Made by a program: the position numbers and the translations under genes. The notes under the pieces are model-generated. The model saw only the letters and a program-made list of their open reading frames with translations. It was not told the DNA's origin and did no database searches. This document shows positions 10,757 to 19,842 of a stretch of 38,150 nt of DNA, piece after piece (positions within the stretch are counted from its first letter, which is position 1; each line of letters opens with the position of its first letter). Source of the stretch: Chloroflexia bacterium (GTDB taxonomy: Bacteria; Chloroflexota; Chloroflexia; Thermobaculales; Thermobaculaceae); NCBI GenBank assembly GCA_030446765.1, contig JAUJMR010000008.1, forward strand, positions 4,587 to 42,736, in the 5' to 3' direction.

Positions 10757-11858
10757 TTGAGCGAAAACGAGCAAGCAGAGCAGCCGCTCAGGGTGGGCGT
10801 GGTCGGGCTGGGGTTCGCGGGGACGACGCATACCCGATCGTACCAGCAGGTGCCGGGGGTCGAGGTCGTCGGCCTCGCGGGGCTGGAGGAGGAGCGGCTC
10901 GCGGAGATGGGCGAGGAGTACAGGATACCGCACCTGTACGCGCAGTGGGAGGACCTGCTCGCACGCGACGACCTTGACGTGGTGAGCGTGTGCACCCCGA
11001 ACTTCCTGCACGCGCCGATCGCGATCGCTGCCCTCCAGGGCGGCCGCCACGTGCTGTGTGAGAAGCCGCTCGCCCGCAACGCCGCGGAGGCGCAGGCGAT
11101 GGTCGATGCCGCCACGGCTGCCGGACGGGTCTTGCACACCGCCTTCAACCACCGGGAACGGGGCGACGTGCAGACGCTCAAGAGCTTCGTAGATGAGGGG
11201 CTGCTCGGCCGCGTGTACTACGCGAAGGCGTACTGGATGCGCCGCAACGGTATACCCGGCTTAGGGAGCTGGTTCACGAGCAAGGAACTCGCGGGCGGCG
11301 GGCCGCTGATCGACCTGGGCGTGCACGCACTCGACCAGGCGCTCTATCTGATGGGCGAGCCGGAAATCACGTCGGTGAGCGCGACGACTTACGCGGAGTT
11401 CGGTCCGCGCGGCCGTGGGATGCGCACGGTCGGCAATAAGAAGATGCAGACCGGCAACGGCTATGAGGTGGAGGACCTCGCGACCGCGTACATGCGCACG
11501 GCGGACGGCGCCACGCTGCTGCTGGAGGCGAGCTGGATGGTGCAGGAGCTACGACGACGACTTCGGCGTGACGCTGTACGGCACGGAGGGTGGCGCGGAG
11601 ATCGACGTGCGGCGCTACGGCTGGGAGGACACCCTGCGCGTGTTCACGGACCAGGCGGGCGTGCCGGTCGAGACGCGCCCCGAGTCGGTGCGCGGTCGGG
11701 GTCACCAGGCGGTCGTGGAGAAGTTCGTCGAAGCCGTGCGGAGCGGCGACTGGGCCGCACACACCGGGCAGGAAGGGCTGAACCGGGCGCGCATCGTCGA
11801 GGCCTGCTACGCGTCGGCACGCGAGGGGCGGGAGGTGGCCGTCACGCGCGACGCGTAA
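10757..11858 (+). pseudogene. Gfo/Idh/MocA family oxidoreductase, one frameshift
   Basis: Second NAD(P)-dependent oxidoreductase of this family in the window, about 366 aa if the frame is restored. TTG start at 10757 with GGAG 6 nt upstream. The Rossmann motif is VGVVGLGFAGTTHTRSY near residues 12-28, the signature CEKPLAR near 97, and the active-site segment GGGPLIDLGVHALDQALYLMG carries the D-x-G-x-H motif, with ISKE-like GSWFTSKELAGGG before it. The frame breaks near 11544-11550, after LLEASWMVQ, and resumes as SYDDDFGVTLYGTEGGAEIDVRRYGWED to the TAA at 11856-11858. Loss of a GA from a GAGAG run would explain it. All catalytic features precede the break. It is divergent from the SRA-like gene. 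The substrate is unknown, probably a sugar or polyol. Confidence 0.88.
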
Positions 11859-12059
11859 GGTGACCTCCGACTGCTTCCACCTGGCGACAGCACGCGGCGC
11901 ATTGTCGACGGGTGCCGTCACCGCTCACGGTAAGAGACACCAGCAAATCGAACGCGCCGACATCATTTGTGGGACATGATAGCGCCCCCAAACAGGGAGC
12001 GACCGAACACCGGGGCGGGAGACCTGAACCTGATCGGCCGCCATCCCCTGCTAATCACA

Positions 12060-12088
12060 TTGACCTCCTGTGCCGCCCTGCATATAAT
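12060..12088 (+). promoter_or_regulatory. Near-consensus sigma-70 type promoter
   Basis: TTGACC (12060-12065) and TATAAT (12083-12088) are separated by exactly 17 bp. Transcription would begin near 12095 and give a leader of about 36 nt before the ATG at 12131. It is the closest match to the consensus that I found in the window. Confidence 0.7.
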
Positions 12089-12098
12089 GAAACCAGGC

Positions 12099-12116
12099 CC
12101 TACCCTAACAGGTAGG
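12099..12116 (+). promoter_or_regulatory. Small hairpin in the leader of the 12131 gene
   Basis: CCTACC and GGTAGG form a 6-bp stem with a 6-nt loop, lying between the predicted transcription start and the AAGGGA ribosome site. It could tune translation or RNA stability; the stem is short, so the effect is uncertain. Confidence 0.35.
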
Positions 12117-12130
12117 AACAAGGGACCGGC

Positions 12131-12481
12131 ATGAGGGTGAGGACTATGCGTTACTCTATTGAGGCGGTTGAGGCGGAGCGGAGGCCACGTCGTTCGGTGC
12201 CAGCGATAGTGCTCGAGGCACACCCCGACGCCTGGGTCCCGGCGCAGGGGCAGGTTGAGCTCCCCCGCGACGAGGTCGACCCACAGACCCTCCCCTGGGG
12301 GCGCATCGAGTACGAGCCGAACCGCCTGGGTGCCGACTACGATCGGCTGCAGAGCCTGCTGGTCCGCGGCGCGACCGGTAGGTTCTCGCCAAGGGCTTAC
12401 CGAGACGAGGATTCCTTGGCTCTTTTCGGTCGGCCGGCTGCCCTCCCCGTCAGCGGTGTTCTGCATCCTTCGGTGAGCTAG
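12131..12481 (+). CDS. Protein of unknown function, 116 aa
   Basis: Not recognised. The case for a real gene is its near-consensus promoter at 12060-12088 and AAGGGA 5 nt before the ATG. A second ATG at 12146 (MRYSIEAVEAE) is possible. The protein is soluble, with no membrane segment or signal, rich in Pro, Arg and acidic residues (LEAHPDAWVPAQGQVELPRDEVDP; WGRIEYEPNRLGADYDRLQSLL). The C-terminal half from the RGATGRFSPRAY segment onward is less protein-like, so the end could be altered. It stands alone, followed by a decayed region. Confidence 0.45.
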   Translation: MRVRTMRYSIEAVEAERRPRRSVPAIVLEAHPDAWVPAQGQVELPRDEVDPQTLPWGRIEYEPNRLGADYDRLQSLLVRGATGRFSPRAYRDEDSLALFGRPAALPVSGVLHPSVS

Positions 12482-12537
12482 CCCGGCCCACTGGGGACAA
12501 CGACCTGCCTGGCTCCTCCGAGTCGAATCGCACTCAC

Positions 12538-12700
12538 GGACATCTCCCCGCTGAATCCCAGATGTCCCGAGCAAGCCGTAACCGCGTCGCCATTCAAAGA
12601 CCCACTCCCTCTCCTTGCTCTTCTTGTATCTTGAGTGGTCGATCAGCGGAGACCTTGATCATCGACACGAGGGATGTCCGAACCGCGCCTGGGTGCACCC
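12538..12700. repeat. Diverged direct repeat, copy 1
   Basis: Shares ordered blocks with 13127-13290: GACATCTCCCC, ATCCCAGATG, GCAAGCCGTAACC, GCGTCGCCATTCAA, CACTCCCT and ACCGCGCCTG. The blocks are separated by small insertions and deletions. Confidence 0.6.
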
Positions 12701-13126
12701 TCAGCGAGCCTACGTCGCCCGCTGCAAGGCCTGGGGATCGATGTCGCTAAGTCCGATGCGCGCTGCTAGTGGAGCGACCGGTCTCTCGATGGAGACGGGG
12801 TGGCTCGAGCACTTCGCTCGGAGGCGACCGTAGCGGATCTCCACTTGGTCACGTGCGCGTCGCGGCCCGATCGCGCTGGACATACCATCCTGCCGTCGGC
12901 GGCGAGCCGGAGGTGCCGAGTCCCCGTTCGGCGGTCTGCTGCGGTCGCGACCGTGGACTCATGATCCTCCATCGAGGCGCGCTTTCAGCCGAGTCTCGCC
13001 CTACCTCGGGCGGGAGCACTTGGGAGAGAAGCAACAGAAGCTGTGTCCGATCCCGGATCGCGAGTGGACTCTCGCCGAGAGGGGCTGTCCGGGAGTCGGT
13101 GAGCGCGGACGCTGGCGGCGACCACC

Positions 13127-13290
13127 CGACATCTCCCCGGCTGACGTATCCCAGATGGGCGGCGCAAGCCGTAACCGGCGCGTCGCCATTCAAGAAGACC
13201 GTCACTCCCTCGAGCGGTGATCATCGGTTGAGATCAAGACCTTCTATGTCGATAATCTCCACCGCGCCTGAACTGGGTGGCCCGTCCATT
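13127..13290. repeat. Diverged direct repeat, copy 2
   Basis: Partner of the 12538-12700 segment, same orientation, about 590 bp apart. It keeps slightly longer versions of the shared blocks, so it is probably nearer to the ancestral sequence. Confidence 0.6.
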
Positions 13291-13320
13291 ACCTCATCGC
13301 GTCAGAAAACGTCACGCCCG

Positions 13321-13860
13321 CTATTCGAAGTCCTCGCGGTATACATCGTCACCCGACGCGGCGAGGAGAGTCACCGACCGGACTCCGCTCGCGGCCGAGG
13401 GATCGAACACGGCGACTGCGCGTTTCCCGTTTGTCTCTACCCGGGCGACACTACCATCCTCGAAGCGGACCACCGCCGTCTCCACCTTCTGGGCGGTCGC
13501 AGGATCGTGGATCATGATTTCCGCGAACGAGTCGCCGGTGGTGACCACGCCGACCGACGCTATCTTCGTGTCGTCACAGCTTGTGGTGGACGCGCTGACC
13601 ACCCGCTCCCCATCCTGACGCTTCGAGGCGGAGTAGTGGCCGCACTCGGTAGTGTTCTGGAAGAAGATGTGGGTCGTATCCTTCCGAGAGGTGATCATCA
13701 CGGGGGTGAGCCGCTCCTCCGCTATGACTTGCTCGGTCTCCCGCTCTGTCAACCTGCGGAAGCTCTGGGGCTGTTGCTGCAGGCAAGCTATCGCCAGCAG
13801 GCACATCGCAGTGCTCGCTATCAGCAGGAATCTTCCGCCACGGCGCATACCTGTCTCCAT
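13321..13860 (-). CDS. Predicted lipoprotein of unknown function, 179 aa
   Basis: Probably exported and lipid-anchored. The N-terminus is MRRGGRFLLIASTAMCLLAIAC (basic residues, hydrophobic core, then AIAC as a lipobox ending in Cys26 of the longer form). The mature part starts QQQPQSFRRLTERETEQVI and contains two beta-rich stretches (THIFFQNTTECGHYSASKRQDGERVVSASTTSCD; VVRFEDGSVARVETNGKRAVAVFD) with two Cys that could pair. Two starts are possible: ATG 13860 (GGAG 5 nt upstream) or ATG 13848 (GGAG 6 nt upstream, a more typical signal peptide length). I do not recognise the family. No partner gene is adjacent. Confidence 0.7.
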   Translation of the reverse strand: METGMRRGGRFLLIASTAMCLLAIACLQQQPQSFRRLTERETEQVIAEERLTPVMITSRKDTTHIFFQNTTECGHYSASKRQDGERVVSASTTSCDDTKIASVGVVTTGDSFAEIMIHDPATAQKVETAVVRFEDGSVARVETNGKRAVAVFDPSAASGVRSVTLLAASGDDVYREDFE

Positions 13861-14356
13861 CGCAGCTCCAACCTACGGACTATCCCCGCTGTTCAAGATT
13901 GTCTCATAGATCTCGTGCGTCATGTATCGCCCACCGGATTTGAGTCCAGGGATCGGTGGAAATGACGCCGTTCCCGGCGGACTGACTTCGGCTGAGGGGA
14001 TAAGGGGCTAGTGCCGACGAGACAAAGCGGTCACAACTGATGACATAGCGACCACGAGTGCCGCCAGACACGCCGGAGTGGCTTGCGCGGTTCGTCGAAA
14101 GCCATCACGTGCCTACCTCCCTGAATGCACATAGCACGACCCTAACCGCATAAACCTCCTGGCACTTCCTTCGGTCAAGACTTCCCGGGAAAGACTTCCC
14201 GGCTTTCGGGATGGTGCGACTCTATCCCCTGGGAGAAGCTGTCCATTACCTTGTGGACAGACGGATCACCACGGGATAGAAGGCGCCATATCTATTCGCC
14301 GTGAGGTGATTACGTACAGGGTTGACGACGAAAGCCGGGAAAGGAAGGGTAACCTC
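13861..14356. other. Intergenic region upstream of the 14357 membrane protein gene
   Basis: About 500 bases without a gene, divergent between the lipoprotein gene and the membrane protein gene. The only structure I can see is the 14-bp tandem repeat at 14177-14204. No clear -35/-10 pair stands out. Confidence 0.4.
14177..14204. repeat. Two tandem 14-bp repeats, possible operator
   Basis: AAGACTTCCCGGGA is followed at once by AAGACTTCCCGGCT; 12 of 14 bases match. The junction forms the palindrome TTCCCGGGAA. A 14-bp phase is not a helical repeat, so cooperative binding on one face is not implied. It lies ~150 bp before the downstream start codon. Confidence 0.45.
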
Positions 14357-15085
14357 ATGATGCCATCAAGACCATACGATACACACGAGCAGCCATCGCG
14401 CTGGGAGCGGCCGGCGCTCGCCAGCGGCATCGTCTTCGCCGTACTCCAAATCGCGGCGATAGTATTCGCCACGGTGTTCCTCCTATCGAAACTGCCGCCG
14501 GTCGGCGCCCCGCTTGCGGAGTGGGCGGGGGCTCTCATGCGAGTTCCGACGATGACAGTCAATATCGCCAACTACCTCCTGCTCCTACCTGTCCCCTTCT
14601 TTCTGTTCTTTCTGGGGGGGCTGTTCGGCGTCCTGCGCCGGGCTGAAGGCGGCAGCGGCGCGCTTGCCGTTTCCGCCCTGGTCGCCGGAGTTGCCATGGC
14701 CATGACATGGCCGTTTGGCATCCTCATCGCAGGGCTCACATCGAGCATCGTGGCGGATGGTGGAGACCTGGCTACGGCCTGGTCGCTCGATGGCATGGCC
14801 CCGCTCTCGCTCGCGCTCAGCGCCTTCCCTCGCATGGTCCTCCTCACGGCAACGTCGCTCCTGCTCCTGCACAGTCGGCTCGCGCCCCGCTGGTTGGGCT
14901 GGGTGGGTCTCGTCCTCGCACTGGTCAGCCTTATCGGGACCGGGATGCTCCTTGTCGGAGACCTGTTCCCAATCCTTGCGCTCGGCACTCTGATCTTCGA
15001 GCTGTGGGTACTGGCGCTGAGTGTCTCGCTACTGCGCAGCGAGCAGACAGCTCGCCATGTGGCTCGGCAAGTCGCGCCCGCGTAG
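14357..15085 (+). CDS. Six-helix membrane protein of unknown function
   Basis: A 242-aa protein. I chose the ATG at 14357 because GGAAGGG lies 6-8 nt upstream; the frame is open from 14306. After a polar N-terminus (MMPSRPYDTHEQPSRWERP) there are about six hydrophobic segments: ALASGIVFAVLQIAAIVFATVFL, a long one around VNIANYLLLLPVPFFLFFLGGLFGVL, then ALVAGVAMAMTWPFGILIAGL, MVLLTATSLLLLHSRLA, WVGLVLALVSLIGTGMLLVG and FELWVLALSVSLL. The layout resembles DUF4386-type membrane proteins, but I cannot be sure. It precedes the two-component pair by 169 bases on the same strand and could be co-regulated with it. Confidence 0.72.
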   Translation: MMPSRPYDTHEQPSRWERPALASGIVFAVLQIAAIVFATVFLLSKLPPVGAPLAEWAGALMRVPTMTVNIANYLLLLPVPFFLFFLGGLFGVLRRAEGGSGALAVSALVAGVAMAMTWPFGILIAGLTSSIVADGGDLATAWSLDGMAPLSLALSAFPRMVLLTATSLLLLHSRLAPRWLGWVGLVLALVSLIGTGMLLVGDLFPILALGTLIFELWVLALSVSLLRSEQTARHVARQVAPA

Positions 15086-15254
15086 TGCACTTCAGAAAGC
15101 ATGTACTCGCTGATCAGATCGCACGGTGGGGGCAGGCAGGGCGTGGAGGCCGAACCTGCCCCCAGAAATGAAGCGGCTCCATACACCATCGAGTACAATG
15201 CCGCACGGTCATACGGGGCACGATGCGGCGGATAACCCGCCGCGGGAGACGGCG

Positions 15255-17387
15255 ATGGAGCATGCTGAGACGCTAACGACCAATGCCGGATCTGCACGCG
15301 CGATCCCACGCCTGTCCGCACGGACAGCACGATGGCTCGCCTGGACAGTGTGGGTAGTCGCACTCGTGCAGGTGGTCTTCGGATTGGTCCTGGCGGTATT
15401 CAACCGCCTGAGCCTCGAGCAACTCTTCTCCGAGTACGTGGTGGATACCGTGGCCGCCGCCCTGGCCTTCGCGACGGTCGGCGCGATCGTTGCCGCGCGT
15501 CGGCCCGCTAACGCCGTTGGCTGGCTCTGCTGCGCGGCGGGCGCCGGCACCGGCATAGTGTCCTGGAGCGGGCAGTACGCCCGCTATACCCTGGTGACGC
15601 GGCCTGGCGCGCTCCCAGGTGGCACCGTCGCGCTCTGGCTCGATTCCTGGATCTGGCTACCGCCCGCGGCGATAGCCGCCGTGTTCCTCCCCCTGTTCTT
15701 CCCCGATGGTCGCCTGCCGTCCGTTCGCTGGCGGCCACTGGCCTGGACCGCCATCATCGCCTCCGTGATACTCTCCGCATCGATCGCTCTTGATCACGCG
15801 CCCCTCCGTATCGGGGCCATGGAAGTCCAGAACCCATTCGCCCTTAAGGCCGCTGGAACGCTGTTGGATGTGATGAACAGCCTCGGCATCCTGCTGATAC
15901 TCACAAGTCTGGCCGGCGCGGTCGGAGCCCAGGTAGTACGCTTCCGGCGGGCGCGGGGAGAAGAACGGCAGCAGCTCAAGTGGGTGGCATACGCCACCGC
16001 CCTGCTGGTCGGCGCCATCGTCACGCCGTCGGTGGTTGACCCATCGGGCTTTGCGGAAGACACCCTGCTGAGCGGGATCCTGCTCTCGGTGGCGTACCCG
16101 GGCCTCCCCGTCGCGTTGGGCATCGCCATCCTGCGCCATCGCCTGTACGACATCGACGTTATCATCAACCGCACCCTCGTGTACGGCGCGCTCACCGCCT
16201 GCGTCGTCGGCGTGTACGTGTGCGTCGTGGGCTACCTGGGGGTGATCTTCCAGGCCGGGGGCAGCCTGCTCGTCTCGCTCGTCGCCACCGGCATCGTGGC
16301 GGTGCTCTTCGCTCCGCTGCGCCAGTGGCTGCAGCGGGCGGTGAACCGGCTGATGTACGGCGAGCGCGACGAGCCATACCGCGTGATCTCGCGGCTGGGG
16401 GAGCGGCTGGAGGCGGCGCTGGCGCCGGATGCCGTCTTGCCGAGCATCGTGGCGACGGTCCGGGAAGCGCTCCGGCTACCGTACGTCGCCATCGCGCTCC
16501 CCCGGGACGGTGACTTCGAGGTCGTCGCTGCCTCGGGCAAGCCGCTGGCGGATGCGCTGCACCTCCCCTTGTCCTATCAGGGCGAGGTGGTCGGTCAGTT
16601 GCTGCTCGGGCCACGCTCGCCGGGCGAGGAATTCGGCCCCGCAGACCGGCGTCTGCTGGATGACCTCGCGCACCACGCGGGCGTCGCGGTGCACGGCGTG
16701 CGCGTCATGGCAGATCTCCAGCGCTCGCGGGAGCGGCTGGTGCTGGCCCGAGAGGAGGAGCGGCGGCGGATCAGGCGCGACCTCCACGATGAGCTGGCCC
16801 CGACGCTCGCCGCGCTCGGCCTGACCGCCGCGACGGTGGGCGAGCTGATCCCCGGCGACCCGGCAAGAGCCGCGAGTGTGAACGCCAAGCTCCAGACGGC
16901 TATCCGCGCGACAGTCAGCGACGTGCGCCGCCTCGTCTACGACCTCCGCCCCCCGACACTCGACGAATTGGGCCTCGTCGAGGCCATCCGCGAACGCGCC
17001 GCCCTCTACAGCACACCGAATCGGGCGGGCGGGGGGCTGGAGGTGACGTTTGAGGTGTCGGAGCCACTGCCAGAGATGCCCGCGGCGGTCGAGGTCGCAG
17101 CCTACCGGATCGTGCAGGAAGCGCTCACGAACGTCGTGCGCCATGCGCGAGCGCACACCTGCCTCATCCGGTTGGCCTGCGGGCAGCATGAGCTGCGCGT
17201 CGAGATCGTCGATGACGGCGTCGGCCTGCCCGAGCAGGCCCGGATCGGCGTCGGCCTGCGCTCGATGGAGGAGCGTGCGGCGGAGCTCGGCGGCAGTTGC
17301 ACCGTCGAGCGTCTGGCACCGAGCGGGACGCGGGTATCCTTCCGCTTGCCGCTCCCGGGACTGGGCGCAACTACCAAGGAGGAATGA
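15255..17387 (+). CDS. Membrane sensor histidine kinase, NarL/DesK type
   Basis: A 710-aa kinase. The ATG at 15255 has GGGAG 6 nt upstream; the open frame begins at 15126 but has no better start. About eight to ten membrane segments fill residues ~30-355. A GAF-like region follows (about 370-480, VISRLGERLEAALAPDAVLPSIVATVREALRLPYVAIAL). The dimerisation/phosphoacceptor helix is EEERRRIRRDLHDELAPTLAALGL, with phospho-His511. An HATPase_c domain runs from about 600 to 705, with the N-box VQEALTNVVRHARA and the G-box DDGVGLP and GVGLRSMEERA. This is the HisKA_3 architecture that pairs with LuxR-type regulators, and the cognate regulator follows directly. The signal is probably sensed in or near the membrane; it is unknown. 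Confidence 0.93.
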   Translation: MEHAETLTTNAGSARAIPRLSARTARWLAWTVWVVALVQVVFGLVLAVFNRLSLEQLFSEYVVDTVAAALAFATVGAIVAARRPANAVGWLCCAAGAGTGIVSWSGQYARYTLVTRPGALPGGTVALWLDSWIWLPPAAIAAVFLPLFFPDGRLPSVRWRPLAWTAIIASVILSASIALDHAPLRIGAMEVQNPFALKAAGTLLDVMNSLGILLILTSLAGAVGAQVVRFRRARGEERQQLKWVAYATALLVGAIVTPSVVDPSGFAEDTLLSGILLSVAYPGLPVALGIAILRHRLYDIDVIINRTLVYGALTACVVGVYVCVVGYLGVIFQAGGSLLVSLVATGIVAVLFAPLRQWLQRAVNRLMYGERDEPYRVISRLGERLEAALAPDAVLPSIVATVREALRLPYVAIALPRDGDFEVVAASGKPLADALHLPLSYQGEVVGQLLLGPRSPGEEFGPADRRLLDDLAHHAGVAVHGVRVMADLQRSRERLVLAREEERRRIRRDLHDELAPTLAALGLTAATVGELIPGDPARAASVNAKLQTAIRATVSDVRRLVYDLRPPTLDELGLVEAIRERAALYSTPNRAGGGLEVTFEVSEPLPEMPAAVEVAAYRIVQEALTNVVRHARAHTCLIRLACGQHELRVEIVDDGVGLPEQARIGVGLRSMEERAAELGGSCTVERLAPSGTRVSFRLPLPGLGATTKEE

Positions 17388-18044
17388 ATGGACCTGCTGC
17401 GCGTCCTCATCGCTGACGACCACCCGTTCTTCCGGGACGGGATGCGGATGTTCCTCGGGACGACGCCCGACATCGTCGTGGTGGGCGAGGCGACGACGGG
17501 TGAGGAGGCCGTGGCGCAGGCGAAGCTGCTGCACCCGGACGTAATACTGATGGACATCAGGATGCCCGGACTCACGGGCATCGAGGCGACGAGGCAGATC
17601 CTCGCGTGGGACGCGGGCGTGCGGGTGCTGATGGTCACGATGTTTGAGGACGACGCTACCGTGTTCACGGCGATGCGGGCCGGTGCGCGCGGGTACGTAC
17701 TCAAGGACGCCCAGAAGGACGACGTGCTGCGAGCGATTCGCGCGGTTGGCCGGGGTGAGGCCATCTTCAGCCCTGGCATCGCCGCGCGGCTGATGGATTT
17801 CTTCACGACCGCACGCACCGCCGTACCCAGGGAGCACTTCCCGACACTCACCGACCGCGAGCGCGAGATGCTCCATCTGATGGCACAGGGCACGTCGAAC
17901 GCCGAGATCGCCCGCTTGCTCTCGCTGAGCGGGAAGACGGTGGCGAACTATGTCTCGAACATCCTGGGGAAGCTACAGGTCGCGACCCGCGCGGAGGCAG
18001 TACTCCGCGCCCGCGAGGCGGGCCTGGGGCACGATCGGAGCTAA
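17388..18044 (+). CDS. Response regulator, NarL/FixJ family with LuxR-type HTH
   Basis: A 218-aa cytoplasmic transcription factor. Receiver domain 5-120, with acidic pocket ADD at 9-11, phosphoacceptor Asp56 in LMDIRMPG, Thr in MVTMF and Lys in YVLKDA. LuxR-type HTH at about 150-212 (LTDREREMLHLMAQGTSNAEIARLLSLSGKTVANYVSNILGKL). The ATG directly follows the kinase TGA, and the AAGGAGG site lies in the last kinase codons, so translation is probably coupled. Its TAA overlaps the first base of a MITE at 18044. Targets are unknown; the membrane protein gene upstream is a candidate. Confidence 0.95.
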   Translation: MDLLRVLIADDHPFFRDGMRMFLGTTPDIVVVGEATTGEEAVAQAKLLHPDVILMDIRMPGLTGIEATRQILAWDAGVRVLMVTMFEDDATVFTAMRAGARGYVLKDAQKDDVLRAIRAVGRGEAIFSPGIAARLMDFFTTARTAVPREHFPTLTDREREMLHLMAQGTSNAEIARLLSLSGKTVANYVSNILGKLQVATRAEAVLRAREAGLGHDRS

Positions 18045-18168
18045 TACGCATTCCGCTTAAGCCGTGGAGTATGTCATCCCGAACGCAGTGAGGGATCCTT
18101 AGCCCGTACCACTGATTCCTCGTACGCTCGGAATGACAGATGCTACACCGTTCAACCGGAGTCCGTAT
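18044..18168. mobile_element. 125-bp palindromic MITE-like repeat, copy 1
   Basis: Terminal inverted repeats approximate ATACGCATTCCGGTTGAA: left from 18044, right end CCGTAT at 18168. Inside are GTCATCCCGAAC and CGGAATGACA, which also pair. A second copy lies at 27613-27738 in the opposite orientation. Both copies sit between convergent genes, so a side role in ending transcription is possible. No transposase. Confidence 0.75.
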
Positions 18169-18216
18169 AACTCCCGAGGACATCCTGACACAGTTCCGGC
18201 GGGCCGAGATCCCGAT

Positions 18217-18230
18217 GGCTGGGCCCAGCC
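18217..18230. terminator. Perfect palindrome between convergent genes
   Basis: GGCTGGGCCCAGCC is a perfect 14-bp palindrome 31 bases downstream of the malic enzyme stop (minus strand). No T run follows on either strand. It may help end transcription together with the neighbouring MITE. Confidence 0.3.
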
Positions 18231-18260
18231 CGCGACGGCGCGCTTCTCGGGCAACCAGCA

Positions 18261-19709
18261 TCAGTACAGGCTGGCGACCTCCTCCTCGGGAACGTTCTTG
18301 AGCTGGCGGCGGGCGACGCCGGTGCGCTGGGCCGCGGCGGCGACGGCGAGCGAGACGTGCTCCACTACGCGGCGGTTAAACACGCTAGGCACGATGTACT
18401 CCTCGCTGAGCTCCGTGTCGGCGACCGTCTCCGCGATGGCGCGGGCGGCGGCAAGCTTCATCTTGGAGTTGATGCGCGTCGCCTGACAGTCGAGCGCGCC
18501 GCGAAAGATCCCTGGGAACGCGAGCACGTTGTTGATCTGGTTCGGGTAGTCGGACCGCCCGGTGGCGATGACGCGCGCGAGGCCGCCAGTCTCCTCGGGC
18601 ATGATCTCCGGCACGGGGTTCGCGAGCGCGAACACGATGGGGTCCGCCGCCATCGCGCGCAGGTCCGCCGCGTCGATCAGGCCGGGGGAGCTCACGCCGA
18701 TGAAGACATCCGCCCCCGCAAGCACTTGGTGGATGTCTCCGGCCTCGCCATCGCGGTTCGTGACGGCGGCGATCTCGTGCTTGACGGAGTTCATCCCCGC
18801 CTCACGGCCCGCGTATACCGCGCCCTGCGTGTCGACGAGGATTACGGAGCCGACGTGGGAGTCGAGCAGCATCTTCGTGACCGCGATGCCCGCGGCGCCG
18901 ACGCCGCTGATCACGACGCGGATCGCGCCCATCTGCTTGCCGACGATCTTCAGCGCGTTGAGCAGCGCGGCGAGCACGACGACGGCCGTGCCGTGCTGGT
19001 CGTCATGGAAGACGGGGATGTCGAGCCGCTCCTGTAGCTTCTCTTCTATATAGAAGCAGCGGGGACTGGAGATGTCCTCCAGGTTGACGCCGCCGAAGCC
19101 GGGCGCGACCGCCGCGACCGCTTCCACGATCGCATCGGGGTCCTGCGTGGCGAGGCAGATGGGATAGGCGTCCACGCCGCCGAACTCCTTGAAGAGCATC
19201 GCCTTGCCCTCCATCACGGGCATCGCAGCCTGCGGGCCGATGTTGCCGAGACCGAGCACCGCGCTACCGTCGGAGACGACGGCGACGCTGTTGCGCTTGA
19301 TCGTCAGCGAGAACGCGCGGGCGGGGTCCTCTGCGATCGCCAGGCAGACACGCGCGACGCCGGGGGTATACGCCATCGAGAGGTCGTCGCGCGTCTTGAC
19401 GGGCACGCGGTTCGCGACCTCGATCTTGCCGCCGAGATGCATCAAAAAGGTGCGGTCGGAAACGTTCACGACCTCGACCCCCGGCAGCGCGCGGACGTGC
19501 TCCACGATCTCGCGGCCGTGGGCGTCGTTGCGGGCGTTGATGGTGAGGTCGCGCACGGTCTGCTGCGGGCTGACGCGCACGATGTCGATCGCGCCGATGT
19601 CGCCGCCGAGCTCGCCGATCGCGCTCGTGACAAGGCCGAGCGCGCCGGGGCGGTTCTCAAGCTCCGCGCGGAGCGTGAGGCTGTAGCTCGCGCTCGTGTT
19701 GATTGCCAT
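18261..19709 (-). CDS. NAD(P)-dependent malic enzyme with N-terminal ACT domain
   Basis: Oxidative decarboxylation of malate to pyruvate, linking the TCA cycle to pyruvate and NAD(P)H; 482 aa, cytoplasmic. An ACT domain (about 8-85, [35 protein letters not shown]) suggests control by a small ligand such as an amino acid. The malic enzyme N-domain holds [38 protein letters not shown] and the metal-site segment [14 protein letters not shown]. The NAD-binding domain begins [18 protein letters not shown], and GVSSPGLI and [12 protein letters not shown] follow. I set the start at ATG 19709, with GGAGG 5 nt upstream; the open frame runs on to 19976 without family sequence. Intact, with no frameshift. 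NAD versus NADP preference cannot be told. Confidence 0.94.
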   Translation of the reverse strand: MAINTSASYSLTLRAELENRPGALGLVTSAIGELGGDIGAIDIVRVSPQQTVRDLTINARNDAHGREIVEHVRALPGVEVVNVSDRTFLMHLGGKIEVANRVPVKTRDDLSMAYTPGVARVCLAIAEDPARAFSLTIKRNSVAVVSDGSAVLGLGNIGPQAAMPVMEGKAMLFKEFGGVDAYPICLATQDPDAIVEAVAAVAPGFGGVNLEDISSPRCFYIEEKLQERLDIPVFHDDQHGTAVVVLAALLNALKIVGKQMGAIRVVISGVGAAGIAVTKMLLDSHVGSVILVDTQGAVYAGREAGMNSVKHEIAAVTNRDGEAGDIHQVLAGADVFIGVSSPGLIDAADLRAMAADPIVFALANPVPEIMPEETGGLARVIATGRSDYPNQINNVLAFPGIFRGALDCQATRINSKMKLAAARAIAETVADTELSEEYIVPSVFNRRVVEHVSLAVAAAAQRTGVARRQLKNVPEEEVASLY

Positions 19710-19842
19710 CGGTTCCTCCCGTGCGGTTTGCGCTGCTGTATAACCTTGTAGTGGTCGCATCATCGTAGCACAACAGACCCCGCGCGAATGGCAGCCGTCT
19801 TGCGCCCTGCGGGGGCACCACGCGCACGCATCGAGCAGAGGC

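Larger units (their letters stand above)
12482..13320. other. Decayed non-coding stretch with a diverged direct repeat
   Basis: About 840 bases with no believable gene on either strand; open frames here are short and shift phase. It holds two indel-rich copies of a ~150-bp segment (listed separately). The minus-strand reading of the second copy (FLNGDAPVTACAAHLGYVSRGDVG) looks somewhat protein-like, so this may be the corpse of a duplicated gene or mobile element that I cannot name. Confidence 0.4.

Noticed and set aside
10468-11181. 237-codon minus-strand open frame through the MITE and the oxidoreductase
   Set aside because: It crosses a transposon end and is antisense to a conserved Rossmann domain.
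12769-13965. 398-codon plus-strand open frame from the decayed region through the lipoprotein gene
   Set aside because: Its second half is antisense to the lipoprotein; the first half has no motif and no good ribosome site.
16476-17876. 466-codon minus-strand open frame over the kinase and regulator
   Set aside because: It spans the junction of two well-supported plus-strand genes and has no domain features.
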